This document shows, piece after piece, positions 1 to 6,267 of a stretch of 12,772 nucleotides of DNA (positions within the stretch are counted from its first letter, which is position 1; each line of letters starts with the position of its first letter). The notes below the pieces were generated by a model. The model worked only from the letters and a program-made list of their open reading frames with translations, did not search any database and was not told the DNA's origin. The position numbers were made by a program, and so were the translations under genes. This stretch comes from Vulcanimicrobiota bacterium (GTDB taxonomy: Bacteria; Vulcanimicrobiota; Vulcanimicrobiia; Vulcanimicrobiales; Vulcanimicrobiaceae), in the NCBI GenBank assembly GCA_027306845.1, contig DAHUYY010000030.1:1-12772 (forward strand), given 5' to 3'.

Positions 1-125
1 TGAACGACACTTCGCCCGAGACCACCGAGATGCTGGAAAACGTTGCAGTAAACCTTGACGAGCAGGTCGGCCCTGCCCTCGACGACGACGACGAGGATGA
101 CGACGAAGACGAAGCGCACGACTAA
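1..125 (+). CDS. C-terminal fragment of unidentified protein with acidic tail
   Basis: This is the 3' end of a gene that begins before the window. It is read in the frame that starts at base 3 and stops at TAA 123-125. About 40 residues are visible, from NDTSPETTEMLENV to a tail in which nearly every residue after PAL is Asp or Glu, ending EAHD. Reading frame, codon choice and the hairpin just downstream suggest a genuine gene end. No domain is recognisable. Acidic tails occur on many unrelated proteins (RNA polymerase accessory factors, chaperones, DNA mimics), so no function is assigned. It is on the opposite strand from the phosphoketolase array and is probably unrelated to it. Confidence 0.6.
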   Translation, partial: NDTSPETTEMLENVAVNLDEQVGPALDDDDEDDDEDEAHD

Positions 126-151
126 AAGCGGCGTCAAAGCGTAAACGGAGC

Positions 152-186
152 GTGCGGCGACTCGAAAGCTTCTCGAGGCGCCGCAC
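152..186 (+). terminator. Strong hairpin after the first gene (possible terminator)
   Basis: An 8-bp perfect stem, GTGCGGCG (152-159) with CGCCGCAC (179-186), has an A/G mismatch (160/178) and then a further 5-bp stem, CTCGA (161-165) with TCGAG (173-177), closing a 7-nt loop. It starts 27 nt after the stop codon at 125, where a terminator is expected. No T-run follows (the next bases are GGTACCCAATTCC). It may therefore be a Rho-dependent or 3'-stabilising structure rather than a classic intrinsic terminator. Confidence 0.45.
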
Positions 187-262
187 GGTACCCAATTCCG
201 TCGATCGCTCTCGCCGGTTTGGCTGGGGTTTGATTTTGTCGTTCCAGTCTGCCGACGCGGTA

Positions 263-281
263 ACGCACCCGTTCGGTGCGT
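263..281 (+). other. Perfect 7-bp hairpin
   Basis: ACGCACC (263-269) pairs perfectly with GGTGCGT (275-281) around a 5-nt loop (CGTTC). A competing pairing exists between CCCGTTC (268-274) and GAATGGG (294-300), allowing one G-U pair, so two mutually exclusive folds are possible. It lies in the middle of the gene-free region and is not followed by a T-run. Function unknown. Confidence 0.35.
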
Positions 282-314
282 CCTATGCCGACGGAATGGG
301 TCGCCCGAAGAGGT

Positions 315-340
315 GGGGGTGGCCTTGGGTGGGGCGAGGG
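315..340 (+). other. Putative G-quadruplex motif
   Basis: Four G-runs on the plus strand satisfy the usual G3+N1-7 rule: GGGGG (315-319), a 7-nt loop, GGG (327-329), a 1-nt loop, GGGG (331-334), a 3-nt loop, GGG (338-340). It sits about 100 bp upstream of the promoter for the small membrane protein. Sequence-level evidence only; GC-rich DNA produces such motifs by chance. Confidence 0.35.
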
Positions 341-441
341 AGCAGCGCGCCTCGCGGAAGCGCTTTTGTAACGTCGCATCGGCGCGTGCGATGCACGGCG
401 CAACTTCGTGGCCCGGCATCGGTTCTTTACAAGCGGGCGCG

Positions 442-470
442 CTGACAGAAGTCCGCCCGTGTGCTATGCT
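442..470 (+). promoter_or_regulatory. Sigma70-type promoter with extended -10
   Basis: A -35 element CTGACA (442-447) lies 17 bp from a -10 element TATGCT (465-470), which is preceded by the extended -10 signature TGC (462-464). Transcription would start near 477, giving a leader of about 29 nt before the ATG at 506. It is the best-formed promoter in the window and strongly supports the small gene downstream. Confidence 0.6.
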
Positions 471-505
471 GCGCTTGAAAAATGCAGCGCTAATAAGGAA
501 CGGTC

Positions 506-730
506 ATGGGCGGTCTCGGACATCATCCCTCGCATCCCTACGGTGTGCAGCTCGCTGCGCTTCTTTGGACGATGGTGCTGCCTGGAACCCTGTTCGCCCT
601 CGCACTGGGAGCGTGGTGGGAGCGGGCGCGTCGCTCGGGGAGCCGTTCTCTGCGCCTTATCTCTCCGCGTCGTCTGCGCGCGACCAAACGTTTTATACGC
701 GCGACCGGGCGCGATAAAGCCGCCGCATAA
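506..730 (+). CDS. Small single-pass membrane protein, function unknown
   Basis: A 74-residue protein. The ATG is preceded by a Shine-Dalgarno AAGGAA (495-500) at 5-nt spacing and by the extended -10 promoter at 442-470, so expression is well supported despite the small size. The N-terminus is His-rich (GHHPSHPY, residues 5-12). Residues about 14-36 form one hydrophobic helix ending in GAWWE. Residues about 39-74 are strongly basic (many Arg, few acidic residues) and by the positive-inside rule should be cytoplasmic. The N-terminus would then face outward and could in principle bind a metal through its histidines. I do not recognise a family. It ends 18 bp from the end of the convergent metallopeptidase gene and is not part of that operon. 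Confidence 0.6.
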   Translation: MGGLGHHPSHPYGVQLAALLWTMVLPGTLFALALGAWWERARRSGSRSLRLISPRRLRATKRFIRATGRDKAAA

Positions 731-733
731 TCT

Positions 734-746
734 TCCGCTGCGCGGA
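734..746. terminator. Short hairpin between convergent gene ends
   Basis: TCCGC (734-738) pairs with GCGGA (742-746) around a TGC loop, exactly in the 18-bp gap between the stops of the small membrane protein gene and the metallopeptidase gene. It is short and has no T-run, so a bidirectional terminator role is only a suggestion. Confidence 0.25.
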
Positions 747-748
747 GC

Positions 749-1333
749 TCACGCTGCCTCGTCTTCGAATCCGCCGCTAAAGAGCGCGGCGATATAAGCA
801 TGAAGTCCGGGGTCGATTGCGGCTAGGCGAGCGCGGGTAGCGCGCGGCCAGGGAGAGCCGGCGTCGTTGATCTCAACGTATGCGCGCAGACCCTCGGCGA
901 AATATTCGTCGAGCCCGGTCGCTGCATAGGGCGTCACGAAACGCGTCGCGCGCGCGAACGCCTCGCGCACCGCCGGCGCGATGCCGGAGCGATAGACGCC
1001 GCCGCCGAGCGCGCAATCGAGTGCGTGGCCGAACTCGTGCGCGACCGTCATCGGGCTTCGCGAGCGCAGATAGACGCAGCGCTCCTCGACGACGAAAAGC
1101 CCCGCCGGTGGAGCGGGCCAGGCATCGACATCGATACGCAGACGGACCAACGCCGCCGAGGCCGCATCGAAGCGCTCCCCCGCACCGAGGGGGCGCACGG
1201 CGATACGATGTTTGCGCGCGAAGCGTAACGCCGGCACGCCGAATCGGGCGAGCGTTGCGGCGATCGCCGCGACGCCCTCCGGTTCACCGACGGCGATGCA
1301 GAGGCGGCGAGCGAGTGCGAGTGCGTCGTCCAT
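749..1333 (-). CDS. Zinc metallopeptidase, HExxH type (anthrax-lethal-factor-like / M34-like)
   Basis: A 194-residue protein with no signal peptide or membrane helix, so probably cytoplasmic. The zincin signature HEFGH is at residues 99-103, in the context MTVAHEFGHALD. About 40 residues later comes PYAATGLDEYFAEGLRAYV (136-153), whose E147 is the expected third zinc ligand. The spacing and the YA-T-EYFAE block resemble the catalytic domain of the anthrax lethal factor-like/Pro-Pro endopeptidase group (clan MA). Family assignment is from memory of these motifs. The N-terminal half (1-90) is not recognised. The start at ATG 1333 is forced: the only upstream in-frame stop is the stress-protein TAA at 1376-1378 and no other start codon intervenes. 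No clear ribosome-binding site is visible. It lies 42 nt after the stress-protein gene, so it is probably the last gene of the array. Substrate unknown. Confidence 0.75.
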   Translation of the reverse strand: MDDALALARRLCIAVGEPEGVAAIAATLARFGVPALRFARKHRIAVRPLGAGERFDAASAALVRLRIDVDAWPAPPAGLFVVEERCVYLRSRSPMTVAHEFGHALDCALGGGVYRSGIAPAVREAFARATRFVTPYAATGLDEYFAEGLRAYVEINDAGSPWPRATRARLAAIDPGLHAYIAALFSGGFEDEAA

Positions 1334-1375
1334 CGAGCGATTGTGCGCGATGGAGGTCGACGCAACGCTACCGCA

Positions 1376-1834
1376 TTATTGCTGCTTCGTGTCTTTTGCG
1401 GAGGCGCGCCGGATATAGAGCGGCGTATCGGAGCGTCGGAGCACGCCTTCGGCGACGCTGCCGAGCATGAGTCGGCTCAAGCCGCTGCGCCCCTGGGTTC
1501 CCAGAGCGATGAGATCGCAGCCACCGTCGTGCGCGGCGCGAAGAATTTCGTCGACCGCCTCACCTTCGAGAACGACCGTCTTCGTCTCGATACCGCGGGC
1601 GGTCGCCCGAGCTGCCGCGGTCTTGAGAATCGTTTGCGCTCCTTCGCGCATCGAATCGATGGCATCCATCGAGTAGACGCCGCCGTATCCGGCGAGGGCG
1701 ATATAGCGCTGTATCTCGATCACGTTGGCGATCGTGAGGGTCGCCTTTCGCTCGACGGCGATATCGATTGCGTCGTCGAGAACGTGGTCGGCATTCGGTG
1801 AGCCGTCGTAGGCCATGAAGATGCGCGTAAACAT
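1376..1834 (-). CDS. Universal stress protein, UspA family, ATP-binding type
   Basis: A 152-residue single Usp domain, the normal length. MFTRIFMAYDGS opens strand 1, with the nucleotide-contacting Asp at residue 10. The ATP-binding signature G-x2-G-x9-G-S is complete (G112, G115, G125, S126), followed by VAEGVLRRSDTPLYI, so it belongs to the ATP-binding subclass. The frame is open far upstream, but homology begins only at ATG 1834. That start has a good ribosome-binding site, GAGGAGA (minus strand, 1844-1850), 9 nt upstream, and the upstream extension is the antisense-frame shadow of the PPK2 gene. It lies 59 nt after PPK2, the widest gap in the array, so it may also have its own promoter; I could not find a convincing one. 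Usp proteins of this type often accompany energy-stress regulons; the exact role is unknown. Confidence 0.92.
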   Translation of the reverse strand: MFTRIFMAYDGSPNADHVLDDAIDIAVERKATLTIANVIEIQRYIALAGYGGVYSMDAIDSMREGAQTILKTAAARATARGIETKTVVLEGEAVDEILRAAHDGGCDLIALGTQGRSGLSRLMLGSVAEGVLRRSDTPLYIRRASAKDTKQQ

Positions 1835-1843
1835 TTTTGGGGA

Positions 1844-1850
1844 TCTCCTC
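1844..1850 (-). promoter_or_regulatory. Ribosome-binding site that fixes the Usp start
   Basis: GAGGAGA on the minus strand lies 9 nt before ATG 1834. It decides between the 152-residue Usp start and the much longer open frame that extends upstream into the PPK2 coding region. Confidence 0.7.
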
Positions 1851-1893
1851 GTACTTCGTAGGGTATCAAGTGCAAAGGGAAGATTGCGGGAAG

Positions 1894-2775
1894 CTATGCG
1901 GAAGGGCGTTCCCCAACCGGCGCGTCGGCTGCGAGCATCCGCGCGAGACGGGCGGATTTTTCCAAACGTTCTTCGCTTGCTTTGGGATAGTGGGAGGGTA
2001 GGCGACGGAGTTGCGAGAGAATGGCTTTTGCCGCCGTTGCGCGGGCTACCCACTTGCGATCGGCGGGAAGAACGTACCAGGGGGCCCAGCTGGTGCTGGT
2101 GCCGGCGAGCATCTCGGCGTACGCGCGTTGGTAGGCATCCCAGTGCAGATGCCCTTCGAGATCGGCGTCGGAGAATTTCCACAACTTGCCGACGTCGTCG
2201 AGGCGCGATAGAAGCCGACGCCGCTGCTCCTCTTTCGAAAGGTGGAGAAAAAATTTCAGAACGATCGTACCGCAACGCACGAGATGTCGCTCGAAAGCAT
2301 TGATATCTTCATACCGCTCTCGCCAGGCTTCGGTCGCCTCTTTGGGATTCTCGGCCGCGCGGGCCTCGCGGTTGACGCGCACGACGAGCACCTCTTCATA
2401 ATACGAGCGGTTGAAGATGCCGATCCGCCCGTACGGTGGCAACACGATGCTTTCGCGCCAGAGAAAATCGTGCCCGAGCTCCTCCGCCGAGGGCTTCCGG
2501 AAACCATGCACGTCGACACCTTGCGGATTGATGCCGGACATAACGTGTTTGATGAGGCCGTCCTTTCCCGCGGCATCCATGCCTTGGAGGACGATCAAGA
2601 GCGATCGCTCCTTACGTGCGGCGAAAATATCTTGAAGCGCGGCGAGTTCGCCGATATCCTCTTGGAGCATTCGCTCCGAATCTTCTTTCGAGCCAAGCCC
2701 GCAGCGATTCGCCGGATCGTAACGAGCGAGATCGACCGACGCGCCGGGGGCAACTTGGATGCTGTCGATATTCAT
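1894..2775 (-). CDS. ppk2: Polyphosphate kinase 2 family (polyphosphate:nucleotide phosphotransferase)
   Basis: A 293-residue PPK2 protein. It transfers phosphate from inorganic polyphosphate to AMP and/or ADP in the cytoplasm. Walker A is GMDAAGKDG (residues 65-73, catalytic K71). Next come GVDVHGFRKPSAEEL, the Walker B-like block IGIFNRSYYEEVLVVRV (118-134), and the Arg-rich lid KEEQRRRLLSRLDD (181-194). The single-domain length and the motif text look to me most like the class III/PPK2-related group that can make ATP from AMP, but class cannot be settled by eye. The start at ATG 2775 overlaps the acetate kinase stop (ATGA) and has AAAGG 5 nt upstream. A GTG at 2781 is an alternative but sits on top of that site. 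It would raise ATP when polyphosphate is available, in keeping with the neighbouring acetyl phosphate enzymes. Confidence 0.92.
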   Translation of the reverse strand: MNIDSIQVAPGASVDLARYDPANRCGLGSKEDSERMLQEDIGELAALQDIFAARKERSLLIVLQGMDAAGKDGLIKHVMSGINPQGVDVHGFRKPSAEELGHDFLWRESIVLPPYGRIGIFNRSYYEEVLVVRVNREARAAENPKEATEAWRERYEDINAFERHLVRCGTIVLKFFLHLSKEEQRRRLLSRLDDVGKLWKFSDADLEGHLHWDAYQRAYAEMLAGTSTSWAPWYVLPADRKWVARATAAKAILSQLRRLPSHYPKASEERLEKSARLARMLAADAPVGERPSA

Positions 2776-3875
2776 AGGCACCTTTCTGCAGAAGGATGAA
2801 CGAGCGCCGAAGTTGCGCGTGCGATCGTTGCGTTCTCGTCGGTAGCGACGACGCGAACCGTAACCGGTGAAGAAGCCGTCGATACGATCGCCGCATGGCG
2901 CGCATTGGCTTCGCTATCGAGATGTAAGCCGAGATGCGCGAGCCCATCGACGATCGTGGAGCGGATCGGTGCGAGATGTTCGCCGACGCCGCCGGTAAAA
3001 ACGAAGGAGTCGAGCCCGCCGAGCAGCGCCGCAAGCGCGCCGGCGGCTTTTATAACCGAGCGACAGAATACGTCGACGGCGAACGCGGCGCGCGGATCGG
3101 TGCGCCGTTCGAGGAGTCGGCGAAGGTCGCGTTCGCCGCCGGAGAGGGCGCTCACCCCGCTTCGCTCTTCGAGCATGCGGCGCAGGTCGGCCGTGCTTTT
3201 TCCCCGCTCTTCGAGCAGATAGAGTAACGCGCCGGGGTCGAGATCGCCGGGGCGCGTCGCCATCAAAATGCCGCCGATCGGGCTAAAACCCATCGTGCTC
3301 TCCACCGCTCTGCCGTCGCGTAGTGCCGCTAAGCTGGCGCCGCTTCCGAGATGCGCGAGAATGGCGCGGCTGCCGAGGCTCTCACCTAAAGTTGCGCGCA
3401 CGTACTCGTAGGAGAGTCCGTGAAAACCATACCGGCGCAGAAACTCCGGTTCGTCATTCTCGATTGGAAGAACGCGCGCGCTTTCGGGCAGCTCGCGAAA
3501 AAACGCGGTATCAAAACAGAGGACGTTCGGAATCTGCGGAAAGCGCTCGTGCGTCGTTCGCAGCGCAGCCAGAGATGCCGGAGCGTGGAGCGGATCGAGC
3601 CGTTCGTAGCGCTCCAATCGTTTGAAGAGCGCCGGAGAGGCGAGGGTCGGCGTATCCTCGGGCCCACCGAACACCATCCGGTGCCCGATGGCCTCGAAGG
3701 AAATGTTCGTCGGTAGAAGGCTTGCGAGCGCCGCATCGGTCGCCGCGCTCGCGCCCGCCGCGGTGGGTTCCATCGCTTGTGCGTGCGAGAAAATCGGTTG
3801 CACCCGCTCGGAGTCGACGGAGTAAATGCCGTATTTCAGCGATGAAGAGCCCGCATTAAACGTAAGAACGTTCAC
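2772..3875 (-). CDS. ackA: Acetate kinase (divergent, phosphoketolase-linked)
   Basis: A 367-residue ASKHA-fold kinase converting acetyl phosphate + ADP to acetate + ATP. It opens NVLTFNAGSSSLKY (residues 2-15, N7 and the Ser cluster). Conserved residues present include R66 (GHRMVFGG), H97 (DPLHAP), D122 (FDTAFF), H152 (YGFHG), the HLGSGAS block (175-181), R208 (TRPGDLDP) and E347 (TDEN). Several normally invariant neighbours differ: F69 where HGG is usual, Y156 where TSH is usual, S178 in HLGNG, and H300 in GEN. It is also about 30 residues shorter than the usual 400. The start is GTG 3875, which overlaps the phosphoketolase stop (GTGA) and has AGGGAG 7 nt upstream; an upstream in-frame ATG at 3902 would add nine poor residues. 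Acetate kinase after phosphoketolase is a known pairing. Propionate or butyrate kinase activity is possible but less likely. Confidence 0.88.
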   Translation of the reverse strand: MNVLTFNAGSSSLKYGIYSVDSERVQPIFSHAQAMEPTAAGASAATDAALASLLPTNISFEAIGHRMVFGGPEDTPTLASPALFKRLERYERLDPLHAPASLAALRTTHERFPQIPNVLCFDTAFFRELPESARVLPIENDEPEFLRRYGFHGLSYEYVRATLGESLGSRAILAHLGSGASLAALRDGRAVESTMGFSPIGGILMATRPGDLDPGALLYLLEERGKSTADLRRMLEERSGVSALSGGERDLRRLLERRTDPRAAFAVDVFCRSVIKAAGALAALLGGLDSFVFTGGVGEHLAPIRSTIVDGLAHLGLHLDSEANARHAAIVSTASSPVTVRVVATDENATIARATSALVHPSAERCL

Positions 3876-6253
3876 GCGTTCGCTCCCTGCCCCCAACGCC
3901 AATCACGAATCTCCGGTAGATCCTCGCCGTGCTCGGTAATGTACCGACGGTGCATGACCAGTCGATCTTGAAGGAGTTGTTGCACGTGCCCCGTTCGTTC
4001 TTGCAACCTCGCGACGCGAGCGAGCGCATCTCCGGCGAGATGGAAGCGATCGAGCTCGTTGAGGACGGTCATATCGAACGGGGTGGTGGTCGTGCCGCGT
4101 TCTTGGTAGCCGTGGACGTGGAAGTTGCCGTGATTGGTTCGTCGGTAGGTGAGGCGATGGATCGTGCCGGGATAGCCGTGAAAGGCGACAATAACCGGTC
4201 TATCGGTGGTGAAGAGTGCGTCGAATTGCACGTCGGTGAGCCCATGGGGGTGCTTTTCATGCGCCTCCAAACGCATGAGATCGACCACGTTAACGACGCG
4301 AATGCGCATATCGGGAACGTGGTTGCGGAGAAAATCGACGGCGGCGAGCGTTTCGAGTGTCGGAACGTCGCCCGCGCACGCCATGACGATATCGGGTTCG
4401 GCTCCGTCGTCATTGCTCGCCCATTCCCAAATTCCCAGGCCCTCCGAGCAGTGCACGACGGCTGCTTCGATGTCGAGCCACTGCGGTTCGGGCTGTTTCC
4501 CGGCGACGATAACGTTGATGTAATTCGTGCTGCGCAGCGCGTGGTCGATCGTTGAAAGCAGCGTATTGGCGTCGGGCGGCAGATAGACTCGCGTAACCGT
4601 GCCGGATTTGTTCATGACGAGATCGAGAAAGCCTGGATCTTGGTGCGTGAATCCATTGTGATCTTGCCGCCAAACATGTGAAGTAATTAAATAATTTAGC
4701 GATGCTATCGGGCGGCGCCACGGAATCGCTTTGCAGGCCTCGAGCCATTTTGCGTGCTGGTTAAACATCGAATCGATGACGTGCACGAAGGCTTCGTAGG
4801 TCGTAAAGAGTCCGTGCCGCCCGGTTAGGAGATAGCCCTCGAGCCACCCTTGGCATGTATGCTCGCTGAGAATCTCCATGACGCGGCCCTCGGGAGAGAC
4901 GTGGTCGTCGCCGGGAAGGCGGCGAGCCGTCGAGCAGCGATCGGTGATTTCGAAGACGGCTTCGAGCCGGTTCGACGCACTCTCATCCGGGGCGAATAAG
5001 CGCATGGAGTTGGGATTTTCACGGAGCGCGTCGCGCACGAATGCCCCTAGCGTCCGCGTCGCCTCGCCGAGCTCGCTCCCCGGCGAGCGTACGGGAAGCG
5101 CATAGTTGCGAAAATCCGGTAAAAGAAGCGGGCGGAGTAATTCGCCGCCATTTGCCTGCGGGTTGGCGCTCATTCGGCGCGTGCCTTTCGGCGCCGATCT
5201 CGCGATCTCGGGGCGGAGCGCGCCCGAATCGTCGAATAACTCATCGGGGCGATAGGAACGCATCCAGTCCTCGAATTGCGCGAGGTGCTCGGGATACTTT
5301 TCGAAATCGCCGATGGGAATTTGGTGGGCGCGCTGCGTCCCTTCTACCTGCAGGCCGTCGACGACTTTCGGCCCCGTCCAACCCGTGGGCGTCCGCAAAA
5401 CGATTGCCGGCCAGGCCGCGCGTTCCCTGAAGCCGTTGCTGCGCGCGTCATTTTGAATTTCGCGAATGCGGAGGTACGCACGCTCCAGTGCATCGGCAAA
5501 AAGTCGGTGTACGATCGGGGGATCCTCTCCGGCGACAACGATCGGTTCGTAGCCGTACCCCCGCAAAAGCGCGTTCAGCTCTTCCTCGGGAATTCGAGCG
5601 AGCACGGTCGGGCCGGAGAGCTTATATCCGTTGAGGTGAAGAATCGGGAGGACCGCTCCATCGCGAACCGGGTTGAGAAATTTATTCCCGTGCCAACTCG
5701 TTGCGAGCGCTCCGGTCTCGGCCTCACCGTCGCCGATCGCGCAGCAGACAAAGAGCTCCGGATTATCGAACGCTGCCCCGAAGGCGTGCAATAAGCTATA
5801 GCCGAGCTCTCCGCCTTCGTGGATCGATCCCGGTGCGTCGGGCGATGCGTGGCTGGGTATTCCACCGGGAAAAGAAAACTGGCGAAAGAGCTCGCGCAGG
5901 CCCGCCTCATTTTCGGTGATCTTCGGATAGCGTTCGGTGTAGCTTCCCTCGAGATAGGCGTTCGCAACGACCGCCGGGCCGCCGTGCCCGGGACCGGCGA
6001 TGAAAATTGCGTCGAGATCGCGCTTTCGAATGAGGCGATTCATGTGAGCGTAAATAAAATTGAGCCCCGGCGAGGTTCCCCAGTGTCCGAGCAAGCGTTT
6101 TTTTATATGTTCGAGGCGCAACGGCTCGCGCAAGAGCGGGTTCGCAAGCAGGTAGATCTGGCCGATGCTCAAGTAATTCGCCGCGCGCCAATATGCATCG
6201 ATGACGGCGATCTCCTCGGGAGTCACGATGTCGTCGATAGAGTTCTTCACCAC
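3872..6253 (-). CDS. xfp: Xylulose-5-phosphate/fructose-6-phosphate phosphoketolase
   Basis: A 793-residue full-length thiamine-diphosphate enzyme. It cleaves xylulose-5-P (and often fructose-6-P) with phosphate to acetyl phosphate plus glyceraldehyde-3-P (or erythrose-4-P) in the cytoplasm. Visible blocks: GHWGTSPGLNFIYAH (56-70), AGPGHGGPA (86-94), PSHASPDAPGSIHEGGELGY (133-152) and the ThDP-binding GDGEAETG (174-181). The C-terminal half carries SEHTCQGWLEGY, NQHAKWLEA, SHVWRQDHNG and THQDPGF, all typical of Xfp. The start is GTG 6253, or the adjacent GTG at 6250; only a weak AAGAAAG is seen upstream. It lies 14 nt after the ATPase gene, and its TGA overlaps the acetate kinase GTG, so it should be co-translated with it. 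Dual-substrate use cannot be told from sequence. Confidence 0.97.
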   Translation of the reverse strand: MVKNSIDDIVTPEEIAVIDAYWRAANYLSIGQIYLLANPLLREPLRLEHIKKRLLGHWGTSPGLNFIYAHMNRLIRKRDLDAIFIAGPGHGGPAVVANAYLEGSYTERYPKITENEAGLRELFRQFSFPGGIPSHASPDAPGSIHEGGELGYSLLHAFGAAFDNPELFVCCAIGDGEAETGALATSWHGNKFLNPVRDGAVLPILHLNGYKLSGPTVLARIPEEELNALLRGYGYEPIVVAGEDPPIVHRLFADALERAYLRIREIQNDARSNGFRERAAWPAIVLRTPTGWTGPKVVDGLQVEGTQRAHQIPIGDFEKYPEHLAQFEDWMRSYRPDELFDDSGALRPEIARSAPKGTRRMSANPQANGGELLRPLLLPDFRNYALPVRSPGSELGEATRTLGAFVRDALRENPNSMRLFAPDESASNRLEAVFEITDRCSTARRLPGDDHVSPEGRVMEILSEHTCQGWLEGYLLTGRHGLFTTYEAFVHVIDSMFNQHAKWLEACKAIPWRRPIASLNYLITSHVWRQDHNGFTHQDPGFLDLVMNKSGTVTRVYLPPDANTLLSTIDHALRSTNYINVIVAGKQPEPQWLDIEAAVVHCSEGLGIWEWASNDDGAEPDIVMACAGDVPTLETLAAVDFLRNHVPDMRIRVVNVVDLMRLEAHEKHPHGLTDVQFDALFTTDRPVIVAFHGYPGTIHRLTYRRTNHGNFHVHGYQERGTTTTPFDMTVLNELDRFHLAGDALARVARLQERTGHVQQLLQDRLVMHRRYITEHGEDLPEIRDWRWGQGANA

Positions 6254-6267
6254 GATCGTATACTTTC

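Larger units (their letters stand above)
126..505. other. 380-bp gene-free region with several structured elements
   Basis: No convincing gene lies here. The open frames on both strands are Arg/Pro/Ser-rich and look like shadows of GC-rich sequence. The region holds the hairpin at 152-186, a 7-bp hairpin at 263-281, a four-run G-tract motif at 315-340, a 6-bp hairpin at 376-394 (GCATCG/CGATGC), and a promoter at 442-470 serving the small gene at 506. I saw no tRNA-like T-arm and none of the standard structured RNAs that I know by eye. The stretch 187-440 remains unexplained. Confidence 0.5.

Noticed and set aside
376..394. Hairpin GCATCG/CGATGC as a terminator or riboswitch
   Set aside because: Only 6 bp, no T-run, and it lies upstream of the mapped-by-eye promoter, so it would not be in the leader of the small gene.
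134..445. Overlapping open frames on both strands (89 and 97 residues) in the gene-free region
   Set aside because: Low-complexity Arg/Pro/Ser composition, no ribosome-binding site, no recognisable family. Typical of chance frames in GC-rich DNA.
880..1470. 196-residue plus-strand frame opposite the metallopeptidase
   Set aside because: Almost a third Arg, no domain, and antisense to a gene with an intact HEFGH active site.
1861..1880. TTGAT-like sequence before the Usp gene as an FNR/Anr site
   Set aside because: Only one half-site (TTGAT on the minus strand); the matching ATCAA at 4-nt spacing is absent.
1835..2275. In-frame N-terminal extension of the universal stress protein to 299 residues
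   Set aside because: The Usp fold begins at MFTRIFMAYDGS with a good ribosome-binding site. The extension is Arg/Ser-rich and overlaps the well-supported PPK2 coding sequence in another frame.
3929..4555. 208-residue plus-strand frame opposite phosphoketolase
   Set aside because: Long and not low-complexity, but it is an exact antisense shadow of conserved Xfp sequence with no start signals of its own.
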